DNA of 64,000 nt from Colwellia sp. (GTDB taxonomy: Bacteria > Pseudomonadota > Gammaproteobacteria > Enterobacterales > Alteromonadaceae), in assembly GCA_002733765.1 (NCBI GenBank), contig NVWU01000005.1, positions 99,863-163,862 on the forward strand. Reading direction: 5' to 3'. A program made the position numbers and the translations under genes. Of this stretch, positions 34,717 through 43,049 are shown piece after piece (the stretch's first letter is position 1; the number at the start of each line of letters is the position of its first letter). The notes beneath the pieces are model-generated. The model was not told the DNA's origin. It made no database searches and worked only from the letters and a program-made list of their open reading frames with translations.

Positions 34717-35880
34717 TTAAAATTGGTAACCAAAACCTAGATTAAATCCTGAAGAATCTTTAGAGCCACCAAGATTTTCATAATCAGCTTTTAATACTAC
34801 ATTTTCATGAATATAGTAATTTACACCAACACTGGTTGATTCAACTGTTGTTGAGTCGCTATTGCCAGCATTGTTGTCATATTCTGAATAGCGAGCAAAA
34901 ACGCCTACTTTTTCATTAAACTTGTAAGAAGGCTCTACATACCAACCGGTTTGTTCATCACGGCCCAAGGCTTTAGCTTCATCGCCATCAATATCCCAAC
35001 GAGCATACAAGGCACGTACGGTAAAATCTTGCACTTGATAGATAACATGAGCTTCTAATAATGTTGCATCAGCTACATCAACACCATCTTTACCTTGGGT
35101 AATATCAGTTTGATATTGAACCGTTGCAGCCAGTTCTAAACCGGTAATAGCAGTATATTTAACACGGCCGGTATACGCTAAATTTTCAGCTGTTGCTTTA
35201 GCCACTTTTTGGCGACCACCACGAATTTTATAATCATCACCAACTGATAAACCACTTGTTGCCGCACCATCAATGCTTAAACCACCAGTAGGTTTATAGT
35301 TAAAAGCGACACCCGCTTCCCACCACGTTGCAGGAATAATGTTTTTCTCAACACCATTACGCTCAACACCGTAAAATGTTGGTGGCTCATGAGTTTCGTT
35401 GATAATACCCACTGGGATTAAGAACAAACCAACTTTTGAACTAACTTCTTCGTTAATATCAACTTCAACATAGGCTTGTTCAAGTTCAACTTCACCCGCT
35501 TTACCATCGCCTGCAATTGAATGTTCTAATTCAAACTCAGAGAAGAAACGGACAGTATCGCTAAATTCATGACCGAAAAATAACACAAAACGGTGAAAAT
35601 CAACTTTTGCATCGCTATCTTCGTAATTGTTATAGTGCAATTCACCGTAACCACCAATGGTAGTATTAGAAAAAGCACTATTTTCGGCAGTTATTTCAAC
35701 TTGATCAGCAGTAGCATTAAGCTTTTGATCTGTTTCATCTAAACGTTTTTCTAAAGATTCTAAAACTTGTTGTTGCTGAGCAATAACTTTACGTAACTCA
35801 TCAGTTTCTTGGTTTGCGATAGCGGTATTACTGGCAAAAAGGCCAACTAATACTGAAGCTATTAGTGTTTTTTTCATCAT
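34717..35880 (-). CDS. Outer-membrane porin, OprO/OprP-like or related
   Basis: Outer-membrane beta-barrel of 387 residues. A signal peptide (MKKTLIASVLVGLFASNTAIA) is followed by a coiled coil (about residues 25-65, ELRKVIAQQQQVLESLEKRL), as in trimeric porins. The barrel starts at TTIGGYGELHYNNYE and ends in FNLGFGYQF with a terminal phenylalanine. ERNGVEKNIIPATWWEAG is a characteristic loop of these phosphate-selective porin-like proteins. A Fur box upstream suggests it is made when iron is scarce. It heads the cluster with the FMN-binding and PepSY genes. Its solute is unknown. Confidence 0.82.
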   Translation of the reverse strand: MMKKTLIASVLVGLFASNTAIANQETDELRKVIAQQQQVLESLEKRLDETDQKLNATADQVEITAENSAFSNTTIGGYGELHYNNYEDSDAKVDFHRFVLFFGHEFSDTVRFFSEFELEHSIAGDGKAGEVELEQAYVEVDINEEVSSKVGLFLIPVGIINETHEPPTFYGVERNGVEKNIIPATWWEAGVAFNYKPTGGLSIDGAATSGLSVGDDYKIRGGRQKVAKATAENLAYTGRVKYTAITGLELAATVQYQTDITQGKDGVDVADATLLEAHVIYQVQDFTVRALYARWDIDGDEAKALGRDEQTGWYVEPSYKFNEKVGVFARYSEYDNNAGNSDSTTVESTSVGVNYYIHENVVLKADYENLGGSKDSSGFNLGFGYQF

Positions 35881-36032
35881 GTTTTTTATTCCAATATTTA
35901 TATTATGTAATATTTGTATTATTCAATGTTTTAGTGCTAATAAAATTAGCTAAAATGGTTGATAAAAGGTGCTATATAAAAAGATAAAAGAAATGCCCCT
36001 CTCAAAATTGGCATTATTTAAACACAACAATA

Positions 36033-36051
36033 AATGAGAATCAATATCATT
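36033..36051. promoter_or_regulatory. Fur box upstream of the porin cluster
   Basis: AATGAGAATCAATATCATT is a good match to the 19-base Fur consensus GATAATGATAATCATTATC, with paired ATGA/TCAT arms. It lies 153 bases upstream of the porin start and next to a possible -10 element on the minus strand, so repression by Fur with iron is likely. Confidence 0.75.
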
Positions 36052-36082
36052 TGTATTGTTCTTTACATTTTTTAACCTTGAT

Positions 36083-36096
36083 TTGATTTAGATCAT
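36083..36096. promoter_or_regulatory. FNR-like site upstream of the porin cluster
   Basis: TTGATTTAGATCAT matches TTGAT-N4-ATCAA in 9 of 10 bases. It lies about 32 bases beyond the Fur box relative to the porin gene, a plausible activator position for a promoter that overlaps the Fur box. Confidence 0.45.
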
Positions 36097-36302
36097 GATC
36101 TTTTTTCTTAAATTTCAGTAATTAGGAATACAGTTCAAGCATAAAAGTAATTAAAAAACAGCCTCTACTGCTGATGATTATTTCAATTAAGAAATCACGC
36201 CCTAATAAACAATCGGGAAATTGGATGATCTTATATGGAGTAGCTAAACCTGAGCTGATAGCTGCCCTATTTTGAGGCTAAAAGATATTTCGCCTTATTC
36301 AT

Positions 36303-38135
36303 TTAGCCTATGGTCAACATAAATTTATCACAAGCCGCAATAGGGTAAATCACTGCTTTAGTAATCTTTCCTTGTTGATGTTTGACCAGAGGTAAATTGA
36401 TATAGCCATTAAATTTACCTGAATCCCACTGCGCTAGTAAGGCGACATCGGTGGTTAAATTAGCAATTAATCCTGTTGATTTCTGAGGTTTTATCTTCTT
36501 TTTATTACCAATATGATTGTTGTCGTTAGATAAATCATTAGTAAAGATTTTCTCGCGACTCGCGGCAACAATACAAATTCTATTTTCAGTGGCGCGAGCT
36601 AATAACTGATATTCAACCTCACACGGCTCTTGAATATCAAAGGGAACTAGTAATACATGAATATTACTTACCGCCGCAACCTTGACTATTTCAGGTATAT
36701 TAGCGTCATCCGCGGTTAGCATCGCAATATTAATATTCCCTTGCTCTAAGGGTAGCTCTATAATATTCAAAATATCACCTAGCTCAGTCCACTGATATCG
36801 TTGACAAAAATGTAATTGCGGTTGTCTTGCGAATAAACCTTGTTCGCTTATTAGTACCGCTTGATGCTTCCCTTCAATAATTAAGCTCGTACATACGTAT
36901 TGAAAAGGTCTCAACACTGAGCTGATTTGATTAATTAACTGTTTACTCAAGCATGTTACCGTGGCCATTTGTGCCACATTATTCAGAATGGTTTTATCGG
37001 TAATAAAGAATAATTCAGGTAACTGAATAATGTCACTAAGGTTATTTTCAATATAATGACAAACATCGTCAATGGCTGACTCGTTAGACTTGTATGTTGC
37101 AAATATCGCGACATTAGCCGTTACTGGAACCTTATCACTCTGACTATGTGTACTTTCATACTGAGAAGCTTTTTTCATGGGTAATGATTGAATCCTCGGC
37201 GCTGCTAGGCCTTGATAAAGCTCAGGACGCCGCTGCTTAATTAGATCAGTGCCATCAGGACGGCTTTTATCGTTAGACTCTATTCCAACCTCTGCCAAGC
37301 TTATATCAGCAAAAATAAAACCTTCTTCATTGCTTGTTATCTTTGCTAGTACCTTACCATTTGGAGACACTATTTGGCTTTGACCTACACCAACAAGGTA
37401 TTCTTGAGGGAGAGTTCGCTGTGTAGCAGAGATTACATTTTGTGGTTGTACTTGCGGTATTAGTAATCCAACTTTATTCGCTATCGCTAAAAACACTTTA
37501 TTTTCACATGCTCGAGCAGGGCCATGTAAATCACTATAATCTAAGGTAAATGAACTCATTGAATGACATAACAGTTGTGCCCCCTGTAAGGCTAACCCGC
37601 GTGATGTCTCAAAGGTAATACCATCACTACCCGTCAATAGCCCTAACTTGCCAAAAGGTGTTATGGCGGCTTCAGACATTTTACTCGTACTAATGAAGAA
37701 ATCACCTTCATGCTTCGTCAATGTTTGTTTGTCTACTTGGTGAATAAGGTTCCCAAGTGGTGAAAACAAACAGGAAGTTACACTAATATTTGATTTAATC
37801 ACGCCACTTTGCTTATTATTCGATAACTCGCGTGAAAGGTCTCGTCGTAAAGTGACACTAAGTACAATGTGACAATCATGTGTTTTAGCTTGTTTTGCTA
37901 TAGCTTGCAAAAAAGGTCCATCTATTGATAAAGCTTGCTCCCATGCTTGATTATGATCAACATACCACGGTTGAGCATCATAAAGCTGTGCATTACAAAA
38001 AATGGTATTACAAAACTCAGGCAGCACAATTAACGATGGCTTACACACTGCCGCCTCATTTATCATACGAATACAGGTTGCTAAATTTTCTTGGACATTT
38101 AAGGAGGTGGCAAACTGAGAAACGGCTACTCGCAT
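36303..38135 (-). CDS. Tandem nitrilase-fold protein lacking catalytic cysteines
   Basis: Cytoplasmic protein of 610 residues with two carbon-nitrogen-hydrolase domains. Domain 1 (about residues 1-310) keeps the glutamate (LIVLPEFCNT) and lysine (VDKQTLTKHEGDF) of the E-K-C triad. The expected cysteine position reads LGLLTGSDGITFE, with glycine in place of cysteine. Domain 2 (about 335-600) has QLPELFF, but its cysteine position reads AMLTADDANIPE and the lysine is not obvious. The surrounding fold (ARACENKVFLAIANKVG) is preserved. It therefore looks like a non-hydrolytic member of the family. It is divergent from a sugar dehydrogenase gene. Confidence 0.75.
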   Translation of the reverse strand: MRVAVSQFATSLNVQENLATCIRMINEAAVCKPSLIVLPEFCNTIFCNAQLYDAQPWYVDHNQAWEQALSIDGPFLQAIAKQAKTHDCHIVLSVTLRRDLSRELSNNKQSGVIKSNISVTSCLFSPLGNLIHQVDKQTLTKHEGDFFISTSKMSEAAITPFGKLGLLTGSDGITFETSRGLALQGAQLLCHSMSSFTLDYSDLHGPARACENKVFLAIANKVGLLIPQVQPQNVISATQRTLPQEYLVGVGQSQIVSPNGKVLAKITSNEEGFIFADISLAEVGIESNDKSRPDGTDLIKQRRPELYQGLAAPRIQSLPMKKASQYESTHSQSDKVPVTANVAIFATYKSNESAIDDVCHYIENNLSDIIQLPELFFITDKTILNNVAQMATVTCLSKQLINQISSVLRPFQYVCTSLIIEGKHQAVLISEQGLFARQPQLHFCQRYQWTELGDILNIIELPLEQGNINIAMLTADDANIPEIVKVAAVSNIHVLLVPFDIQEPCEVEYQLLARATENRICIVAASREKIFTNDLSNDNNHIGNKKKIKPQKSTGLIANLTTDVALLAQWDSGKFNGYINLPLVKHQQGKITKAVIYPIAACDKFMLTIG

Positions 38136-38248
38136 AATTTATATTTTCTAGGTAACTAATAATTATTACGATTTTATGGGGACTTGACATTGACTACAAC
38201 CACTTTATTTATAACACTCATTATTCTAGCCAAAAAAAAAGTAAACCA

Positions 38249-39376
38249 ATGAAAATATCGATAACAATACTATTGGCGCTTGCGTTCAGCACTTGTTGTA
38301 ATGCATACGACAGCCACCTTATGCAAACCAATGGCCTTGATAAAAACATTTCAACTTCATTGCTTGCTGGTGGAATATCCATACCTTGGGCGATGGTACA
38401 ACTGCCTAGCGAAGAAATTTTGATCAGTGAGCGAAAGGGAGAGTTACGGGTGATCAAAAATGGTCGTTTACTGTCTAAACGTATCAGCGGGCTACCGGAA
38501 ATTCATAATAATGGCCAAGGAGGACTACTTGATCTCGCACTTCATCCTGATTTTTCGAAGAATCTGTGGCTCTATTTTACTTATGCCAGTAAAGAGGGCA
38601 AAAACTCAGGCAGTAATACCGCATTAATGCGGGCTACTTTGAACATGTCAAACTTATCACTCACTAATAAAGAGTTGCTATATAAAGCTCAGCCCAACTC
38701 TAAGAAGAGACAACACTACGGTAGTCGCATCATCTTTGACGATAAAGGTTTTATATTTTTCTCCATAGGAGATAGAGGCCAGCGTGATATTAATCCTCAG
38801 AATATTAACAAAGATGGTGGCAAGATATACCGATTACATGATGACGGCACAGTACCTTCAGATAACCCATTTTTAGACAAAAATGGCCTTAAATCTGCTC
38901 TATTTTCTTATGGTCATCGTAACCCACAAGGAATGAGTATTGATCCACGGACCAAAAATATTTGGTCACATGAACATGGCCCTCGCGGTGGTGACGAAGT
39001 AAATCTGATTAAAAAAGGGGTGAACTATGGTTGGCCAGAGATCAGTTACGGTATTAATTACAATGGTACAACACTGACCGATAAAACCGAAAAGATCGGA
39101 ATGGCACAACCGATCATTTATTGGACACCTTCAATAGCACCGTCAGACATGATTTATGTTTCAAGTAATAAATATCCGTCATTAAAAGGAAAGTTTTTAC
39201 TGGGTTCAATGAAGTTCGGCCATTTAGTGTTATTGACTATTGAAGACGAACAAATTGTTAGCCAAGAAAAAGTATTTGAAGATATTGGCCGTGTACGAAG
39301 TTTATTGCAGGGAACAGACGGCTATATTTATGTCGGTATCGATGGGGTAGGAATCAAGAAACTTATGCCAAAATAA
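38249..39376 (+). CDS. PQQ-dependent aldose sugar dehydrogenase-like protein (YliI/Asd)
   Basis: Periplasmic six-bladed beta-propeller of 375 residues. A signal peptide (MKISITILLALAFSTCCNA) leads into AGGISIPWAMVQLPSEEILISER, typical of the GSDH fold. The conserved blocks are GQGGLLDLALHPDF, the catalytic-region histidine in NGQGG/HYGSRIIFD, SYGHRNPQGMSIDP and SHEHGPRGGDEVN with NYGWPEISYG. Family members oxidise aldoses with PQQ and pass electrons to the respiratory chain. It stands alone between the nitrilase-like gene and the TRAP operon. Confidence 0.85.
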   Translation: MKISITILLALAFSTCCNAYDSHLMQTNGLDKNISTSLLAGGISIPWAMVQLPSEEILISERKGELRVIKNGRLLSKRISGLPEIHNNGQGGLLDLALHPDFSKNLWLYFTYASKEGKNSGSNTALMRATLNMSNLSLTNKELLYKAQPNSKKRQHYGSRIIFDDKGFIFFSIGDRGQRDINPQNINKDGGKIYRLHDDGTVPSDNPFLDKNGLKSALFSYGHRNPQGMSIDPRTKNIWSHEHGPRGGDEVNLIKKGVNYGWPEISYGINYNGTTLTDKTEKIGMAQPIIYWTPSIAPSDMIYVSSNKYPSLKGKFLLGSMKFGHLVLLTIEDEQIVSQEKVFEDIGRVRSLLQGTDGYIYVGIDGVGIKKLMPK

Positions 39377-39386
39377 TAATTTTTAT

Positions 39387-39441
39387 ATTTCAATGATATG
39401 ACTGGTAACTTTTCAATTAATATCATTGAAAAGTTACCAGT
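39387..39441. repeat. Two overlapping, mutually exclusive inverted repeats
   Basis: TTTCAATGATAT (39387-39398) pairs with ATATCATTGAAA (39419-39430). GACTGGTAACTTTTCAAT (39399-39416) pairs with its exact inverse at 39424-39441. The right arms overlap, so only one hairpin can form. No U-run follows. It lies in the convergent gap between the sugar dehydrogenase and dctM and may end transcripts from both sides. Confidence 0.75.
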
Positions 39442-39479
39442 CTAGTTATGTGAATATATCACCAGTCTCTATAACTACT

Positions 39480-40760
39480 TTAAGAGAAAATCAAATATTC
39501 AGGGAAGAACACTACCAACATTAAGACTATAATTTGTATAATAATAAACGGTATTACGCCTTTATAAATAGTGGTCGTTTTAAACGATTTTGGTGCAACC
39601 CCTTTTAAATAAAACAAACTAAAACCAAAGGGAGGCGTTAAGAACGAGGTTTGTAAATTCATTGAAATAAGAATTGCGAACCAAACTAGATCAATATTAA
39701 GTGCAATAGCGACTGGTGTTAAAATTGGTACTACCAAGAAAGCTATTTCAATAAAATCAATAAAGAAACCCAAAATAAGAATGGCTAACATAGCTAAGCC
39801 GATGAAGGTCCATTTTTCTCCCGGTAATTCCAGAAAGAATTCTTCAATCAAATATTCACTACCTGAGTAACTAAAAACCATAGAGAATGCAGTTGCGCCG
39901 ATTAATACAGCAAAGACCATAGAAGTTACTTTTACCGTTTCTTTTGATACTTCATGCATTTTACTAAATGAAAAACCACCATAGAAAATGGATAAAATAA
40001 CCGCACCAACAGCGCCAATAGCCGATGATTCTGTTGGCGTGGCAATACCGGTAAATATTGAACCGAGTACAGCGAGAATAAGTGTTAATGGCGGCACAAT
40101 GTCTTTTAACGCTTGCACTAACAACTCACGTTTACTCTCATTAACTATCATAGGAGGGCAAAATTCTGGTTTCACTTTTCCCAAAATAACTATGTACAGC
40201 GTATAAGCAACAATCAGCATCATGCCAGGAATGATCGCGGCTCTGAATAAGTCGCCAACCGGCACCCCCATCACATCGCCTAAAATAATAAGAATAATTG
40301 AAGGAGGAATAATTTGCCCTAACGTACCAGATGCACAAATAACCCCAGCAGCGGTCGGTTGATGATAGTTATTCTTTAACATTACTGGTAATGAAATAAC
40401 GCCCATAGCAACAACACTCGCACCAACAACGCCGGTAGAAGCCGCTAATAATGCACCAACCACGATAGTAGAAATAGCAACGCCACCGGGCATGCCACCA
40501 AAGAGTTTAGCGGCAGACTCTAATAAGCGCTCAGCTAACCCCGTTTTTTGCAAGACTATACCCATAAAAATAAACATAGGCACAGCCATTAAAATGGTGT
40601 TTTCCATAATATTCATAATACGATAAGGCATAAACTCAAATAAATCGACACCCAAAGTTAATGCGCCAACAATTAATGATACACCCGCAAAAGTAAAGGC
40701 AACTGAATAACCTAAAAAGAGGCAAACTAACGCAATAGCAAAAAGAATTAATCCGGTCAT
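39480..40760 (-). CDS. dctM: TRAP transporter large permease
   Basis: Inner-membrane protein of 426 residues with about twelve hydrophobic segments. It has the DctM signatures MAVPMFIFMGIVLQKTGLAERLLE and GGMPGGVAISTIVVGALLAASTG, plus GTLGQIIPPSIILIILGD. It forms the transport channel of a sodium-driven TRAP importer with DctQ and receives substrate from DctP. Its start overlaps the dctQ stop by one base (TAATG). Substrate, judged from the DctP subunit, is likely a 2-oxo acid. Confidence 0.92.
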   Translation of the reverse strand: MTGLILFAIALVCLFLGYSVAFTFAGVSLIVGALTLGVDLFEFMPYRIMNIMENTILMAVPMFIFMGIVLQKTGLAERLLESAAKLFGGMPGGVAISTIVVGALLAASTGVVGASVVAMGVISLPVMLKNNYHQPTAAGVICASGTLGQIIPPSIILIILGDVMGVPVGDLFRAAIIPGMMLIVAYTLYIVILGKVKPEFCPPMIVNESKRELLVQALKDIVPPLTLILAVLGSIFTGIATPTESSAIGAVGAVILSIFYGGFSFSKMHEVSKETVKVTSMVFAVLIGATAFSMVFSYSGSEYLIEEFFLELPGEKWTFIGLAMLAILILGFFIDFIEIAFLVVPILTPVAIALNIDLVWFAILISMNLQTSFLTPPFGFSLFYLKGVAPKSFKTTTIYKGVIPFIIIQIIVLMLVVFFPEYLIFS

Positions 40761-41293
40761 TATTGCTCCCCTTCTGTTGTAGAGGCATTATTACTACCGT
40801 GTGTACTTAAGGTTTGAATTTGACTGAGTACTACATGAACAATGGCGAGCATAAGAAATGCAGAGGATAAAGGAATAACTGAGCGAACAATCCAACGATG
40901 TGGTAAACCTCCGGGATCGCCACTACCCTCGCCCATCGTATAAGCTTCCATGGTGTAATTTATACTGTAGTAAAAAATCAGCAATGTGATTGGTAAAGCA
41001 AAAATTAGTGAACCAAAAATATTAATGAAAGCTTGTTTACGTTTGGTCATGGCATCATAAAAAATGTCTACGCGTACATGTCCATCTTCTTTAAGCGTAT
41101 AAGCAATACCAAACATGAACATAGCAGCAAATAAATGCCATTCAAGCTCTTGCATGCCAATGCTCACATCATTAAAAAAGTAACGCATTATTACGTCATA
41201 GAATACATTGAGTATCATTAATATCATCAACAAACTGCAGAAATTACCAAGCATGTCGATAAATTTGCCAATTATTTTTAAACTCGTTTTCAT
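40760..41293 (-). CDS. dctQ: TRAP transporter small permease
   Basis: Inner-membrane protein of 177 residues with four helices. The pattern FYDVIMRYFFNDVSIGMQELEWHLF and the later HVRVDIFYD is diagnostic of DctQ. It joins DctM in the TRAP permease and is translationally coupled to it. A hairpin separates it from dctP, 123 bases upstream. Confidence 0.9.
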   Translation of the reverse strand: MKTSLKIIGKFIDMLGNFCSLLMILMILNVFYDVIMRYFFNDVSIGMQELEWHLFAAMFMFGIAYTLKEDGHVRVDIFYDAMTKRKQAFINIFGSLIFALPITLLIFYYSINYTMEAYTMGEGSGDPGGLPHRWIVRSVIPLSSAFLMLAIVHVVLSQIQTLSTHGSNNASTTEGEQ

Positions 41294-41355
41294 TATTATT
41301 CTCGTGACATACTTATGTCATTTATTTTTATCAGTGTTCTTTATTAGCATAAAAA

Positions 41356-41400
41356 AAGCAGATGCCATCATATACTTATAGTAAGTAATAGCATCTGCTT
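41356..41400 (-). terminator. Attenuating terminator between dctP and dctQ
   Basis: On the minus strand AAGCAGATGC (arm at 41391-41400) pairs with GCATCTGCTT (arm at 41356-41365), with an inner TACTTA/TAAGTA stem, and runs into seven T residues. It would make DctP more abundant than the membrane subunits, as is common in TRAP operons. Confidence 0.75.
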
Positions 41401-41416
41401 CCATACATTTTTCACA

Positions 41417-42490
41417 CTATTTAGGATCAGTTGTATCTAAGTATGCGCGATCTGATAAATCTGTCCACGCTCGAACTTTCGTTTGATACTCTTGTAATGA
41501 TTTAAGAATTTCTGCAGTCATTGGATCTTTAGCAGCAAATTCTTTCAATAGTTCATCATTAGTTGCTTTCATTGCCGTCATTACTGACTGAGGGAAAGAA
41601 CGCATTTTAATGTTGGGGTAATCTTTATTCAACGTCGCTAAGTTTTTACCGCTTTCATGATAAGACTGGATATACATATCGTATGCAGCTACTCTCATCG
41701 CTGTGGTAAGAATTACCTGTAAATCTTTAGGTAGTTTGTTATACGCTTTTTCATTTACCATAAACTGTAATTCAGCACCAGGCTCATGCCAACCAGTGTA
41801 GTAATAAGGGGCAATTTTGTGAAAACCCATACGTAAATCTAACGATGGACCAACCCACTCGAGTGCATCAATAGTATTACGCTCTAAGGCAGTATAAAGC
41901 TCGCCCGCTGGGATATTAGTAGGTTTAGCACCTAATCTTGCTAATACTTCGCCAGCAAAACCTGGGATACGCATTTTCAAACCTTTAAGATCTTCAACGC
42001 TGTTGATTTCTTTTTTGAACCAACCACCCATTTGGTTGCCAGTATTACCACCAGGGAAAGATAAAATGCCATATTGATCATATAGCTTCTTCATTAACTC
42101 CATACCACCGCCATGATAGAACCACGCATATTGCTCTGGCGCTGTCATACCAAAAGGTACGGTGGTAAAAAATAAGGCGTTAAAGTTTTTACCCTTCCAA
42201 TAATATGAAGCCGAATGCCCCATTTGATACTGACCACTTTTAACAAAATCAAAAATACCTAATGGAGATTTATGTTTATTGGATGAGTCAACGCGAATGA
42301 TTAATCGACCATTCGACATTTCTTTTACCGTTTTAGCTAAATTTTTAGTTGCTTCGCCAAAAATAGGAAAATTAGGCCCCCATGTTTCTGCCATCTTCCA
42401 GCGATACACTTTATCATCAGCCGCATTGGCTAATCCTGATAACCCTAGCGACAAAATAAGTGCTAGTTTAATAAAAACAGATTTTCTCAT
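41417..42490 (-). CDS. dctP: TRAP transporter substrate-binding protein, TakP-like
   Basis: Periplasmic binding protein of 357 residues with signal peptide MRKSVFIKLALILSLGLSGLANA. The substrate loop LKGLKMRIPGFAGEVLARLGA carries the arginine that binds the carboxylate. ALEWVGPSLDLRMGFHKIAPYYYTGW strongly resembles TakP-type proteins that bind 2-oxo acids with sodium, so pyruvate or a related acid is a good guess. It is the first gene of dctPQM and is divergent from a sensor kinase pair that probably controls it. Confidence 0.9.
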   Translation of the reverse strand: MRKSVFIKLALILSLGLSGLANAADDKVYRWKMAETWGPNFPIFGEATKNLAKTVKEMSNGRLIIRVDSSNKHKSPLGIFDFVKSGQYQMGHSASYYWKGKNFNALFFTTVPFGMTAPEQYAWFYHGGGMELMKKLYDQYGILSFPGGNTGNQMGGWFKKEINSVEDLKGLKMRIPGFAGEVLARLGAKPTNIPAGELYTALERNTIDALEWVGPSLDLRMGFHKIAPYYYTGWHEPGAELQFMVNEKAYNKLPKDLQVILTTAMRVAAYDMYIQSYHESGKNLATLNKDYPNIKMRSFPQSVMTAMKATNDELLKEFAAKDPMTAEILKSLQEYQTKVRAWTDLSDRAYLDTTDPK

Positions 42491-42604
42491 GTTCTTTCCT
42501 CATATTTAATACTAAATTGATTAAGCTTGTTCTTGTTCTATTATTATTTTTACTACTTGCCCATTCTAAAGGCTTTCATAAATTACTCCATACGTACTAA
42601 CGCC

Positions 42605-42638
42605 CAACTTTACTAGGTAGTTATACCTAGTAAAGTTG
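42605..42638. promoter_or_regulatory. Perfect 15-bp-arm palindrome in the TRAP/two-component gap
   Basis: CAACTTTACTAGGTA (42605-42619) and TACCTAGTAAAGTTG (42624-42638) are exact inverses around GTTA. It lies 115 bases upstream of dctP and about 410 bases upstream of the sensor gene. The inner TACCTAG-type half-sites resemble sites of LuxR/NarL-type regulators. A strong operator for the neighbouring response regulator is the likeliest role. Confidence 0.6.
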
Positions 42639-42639
42639 T

Positions 42640-43049
42640 TAACGTCGAACTATCCAATTGATATAAAACATTAAATGATGTTTTCTCAAAAACTTATTAA
42701 AGCTCAACAACCATGAGAATACATTATTTTTAACATCAATAGTTACCATACCTATTTCAATGATTCTTAACCATCATTAACGCTAACATATTGAATATAG
42801 CTTGATTAATTACAAAATTCGACACCAATAGCTAATTATTTAGTTACGTTATGAAATAAATGAATATGCACTGATAACTATCCCAGCTAGAAATATCAAC
42901 TTTAGCTTAACCATACTGCGCTGCTAACCCTAAAGGTTCAGTCAAAAAATAACGATATAAGGTAATATAACCAGCCATATCATCTTCATTCTATTAGTGA
43001 AAGCACTCTAATTAATTCAACGGCCTTGTATAGATAGAAACTAAGGCTA
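42640..43049. other. Gene-free divergent region between dctP and the sensor kinase
   Basis: AT-rich non-coding sequence, apart from the palindrome at its left end. No further operator or terminator could be read with confidence. Promoters for the sensor kinase gene presumably lie here. Confidence 0.4.
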
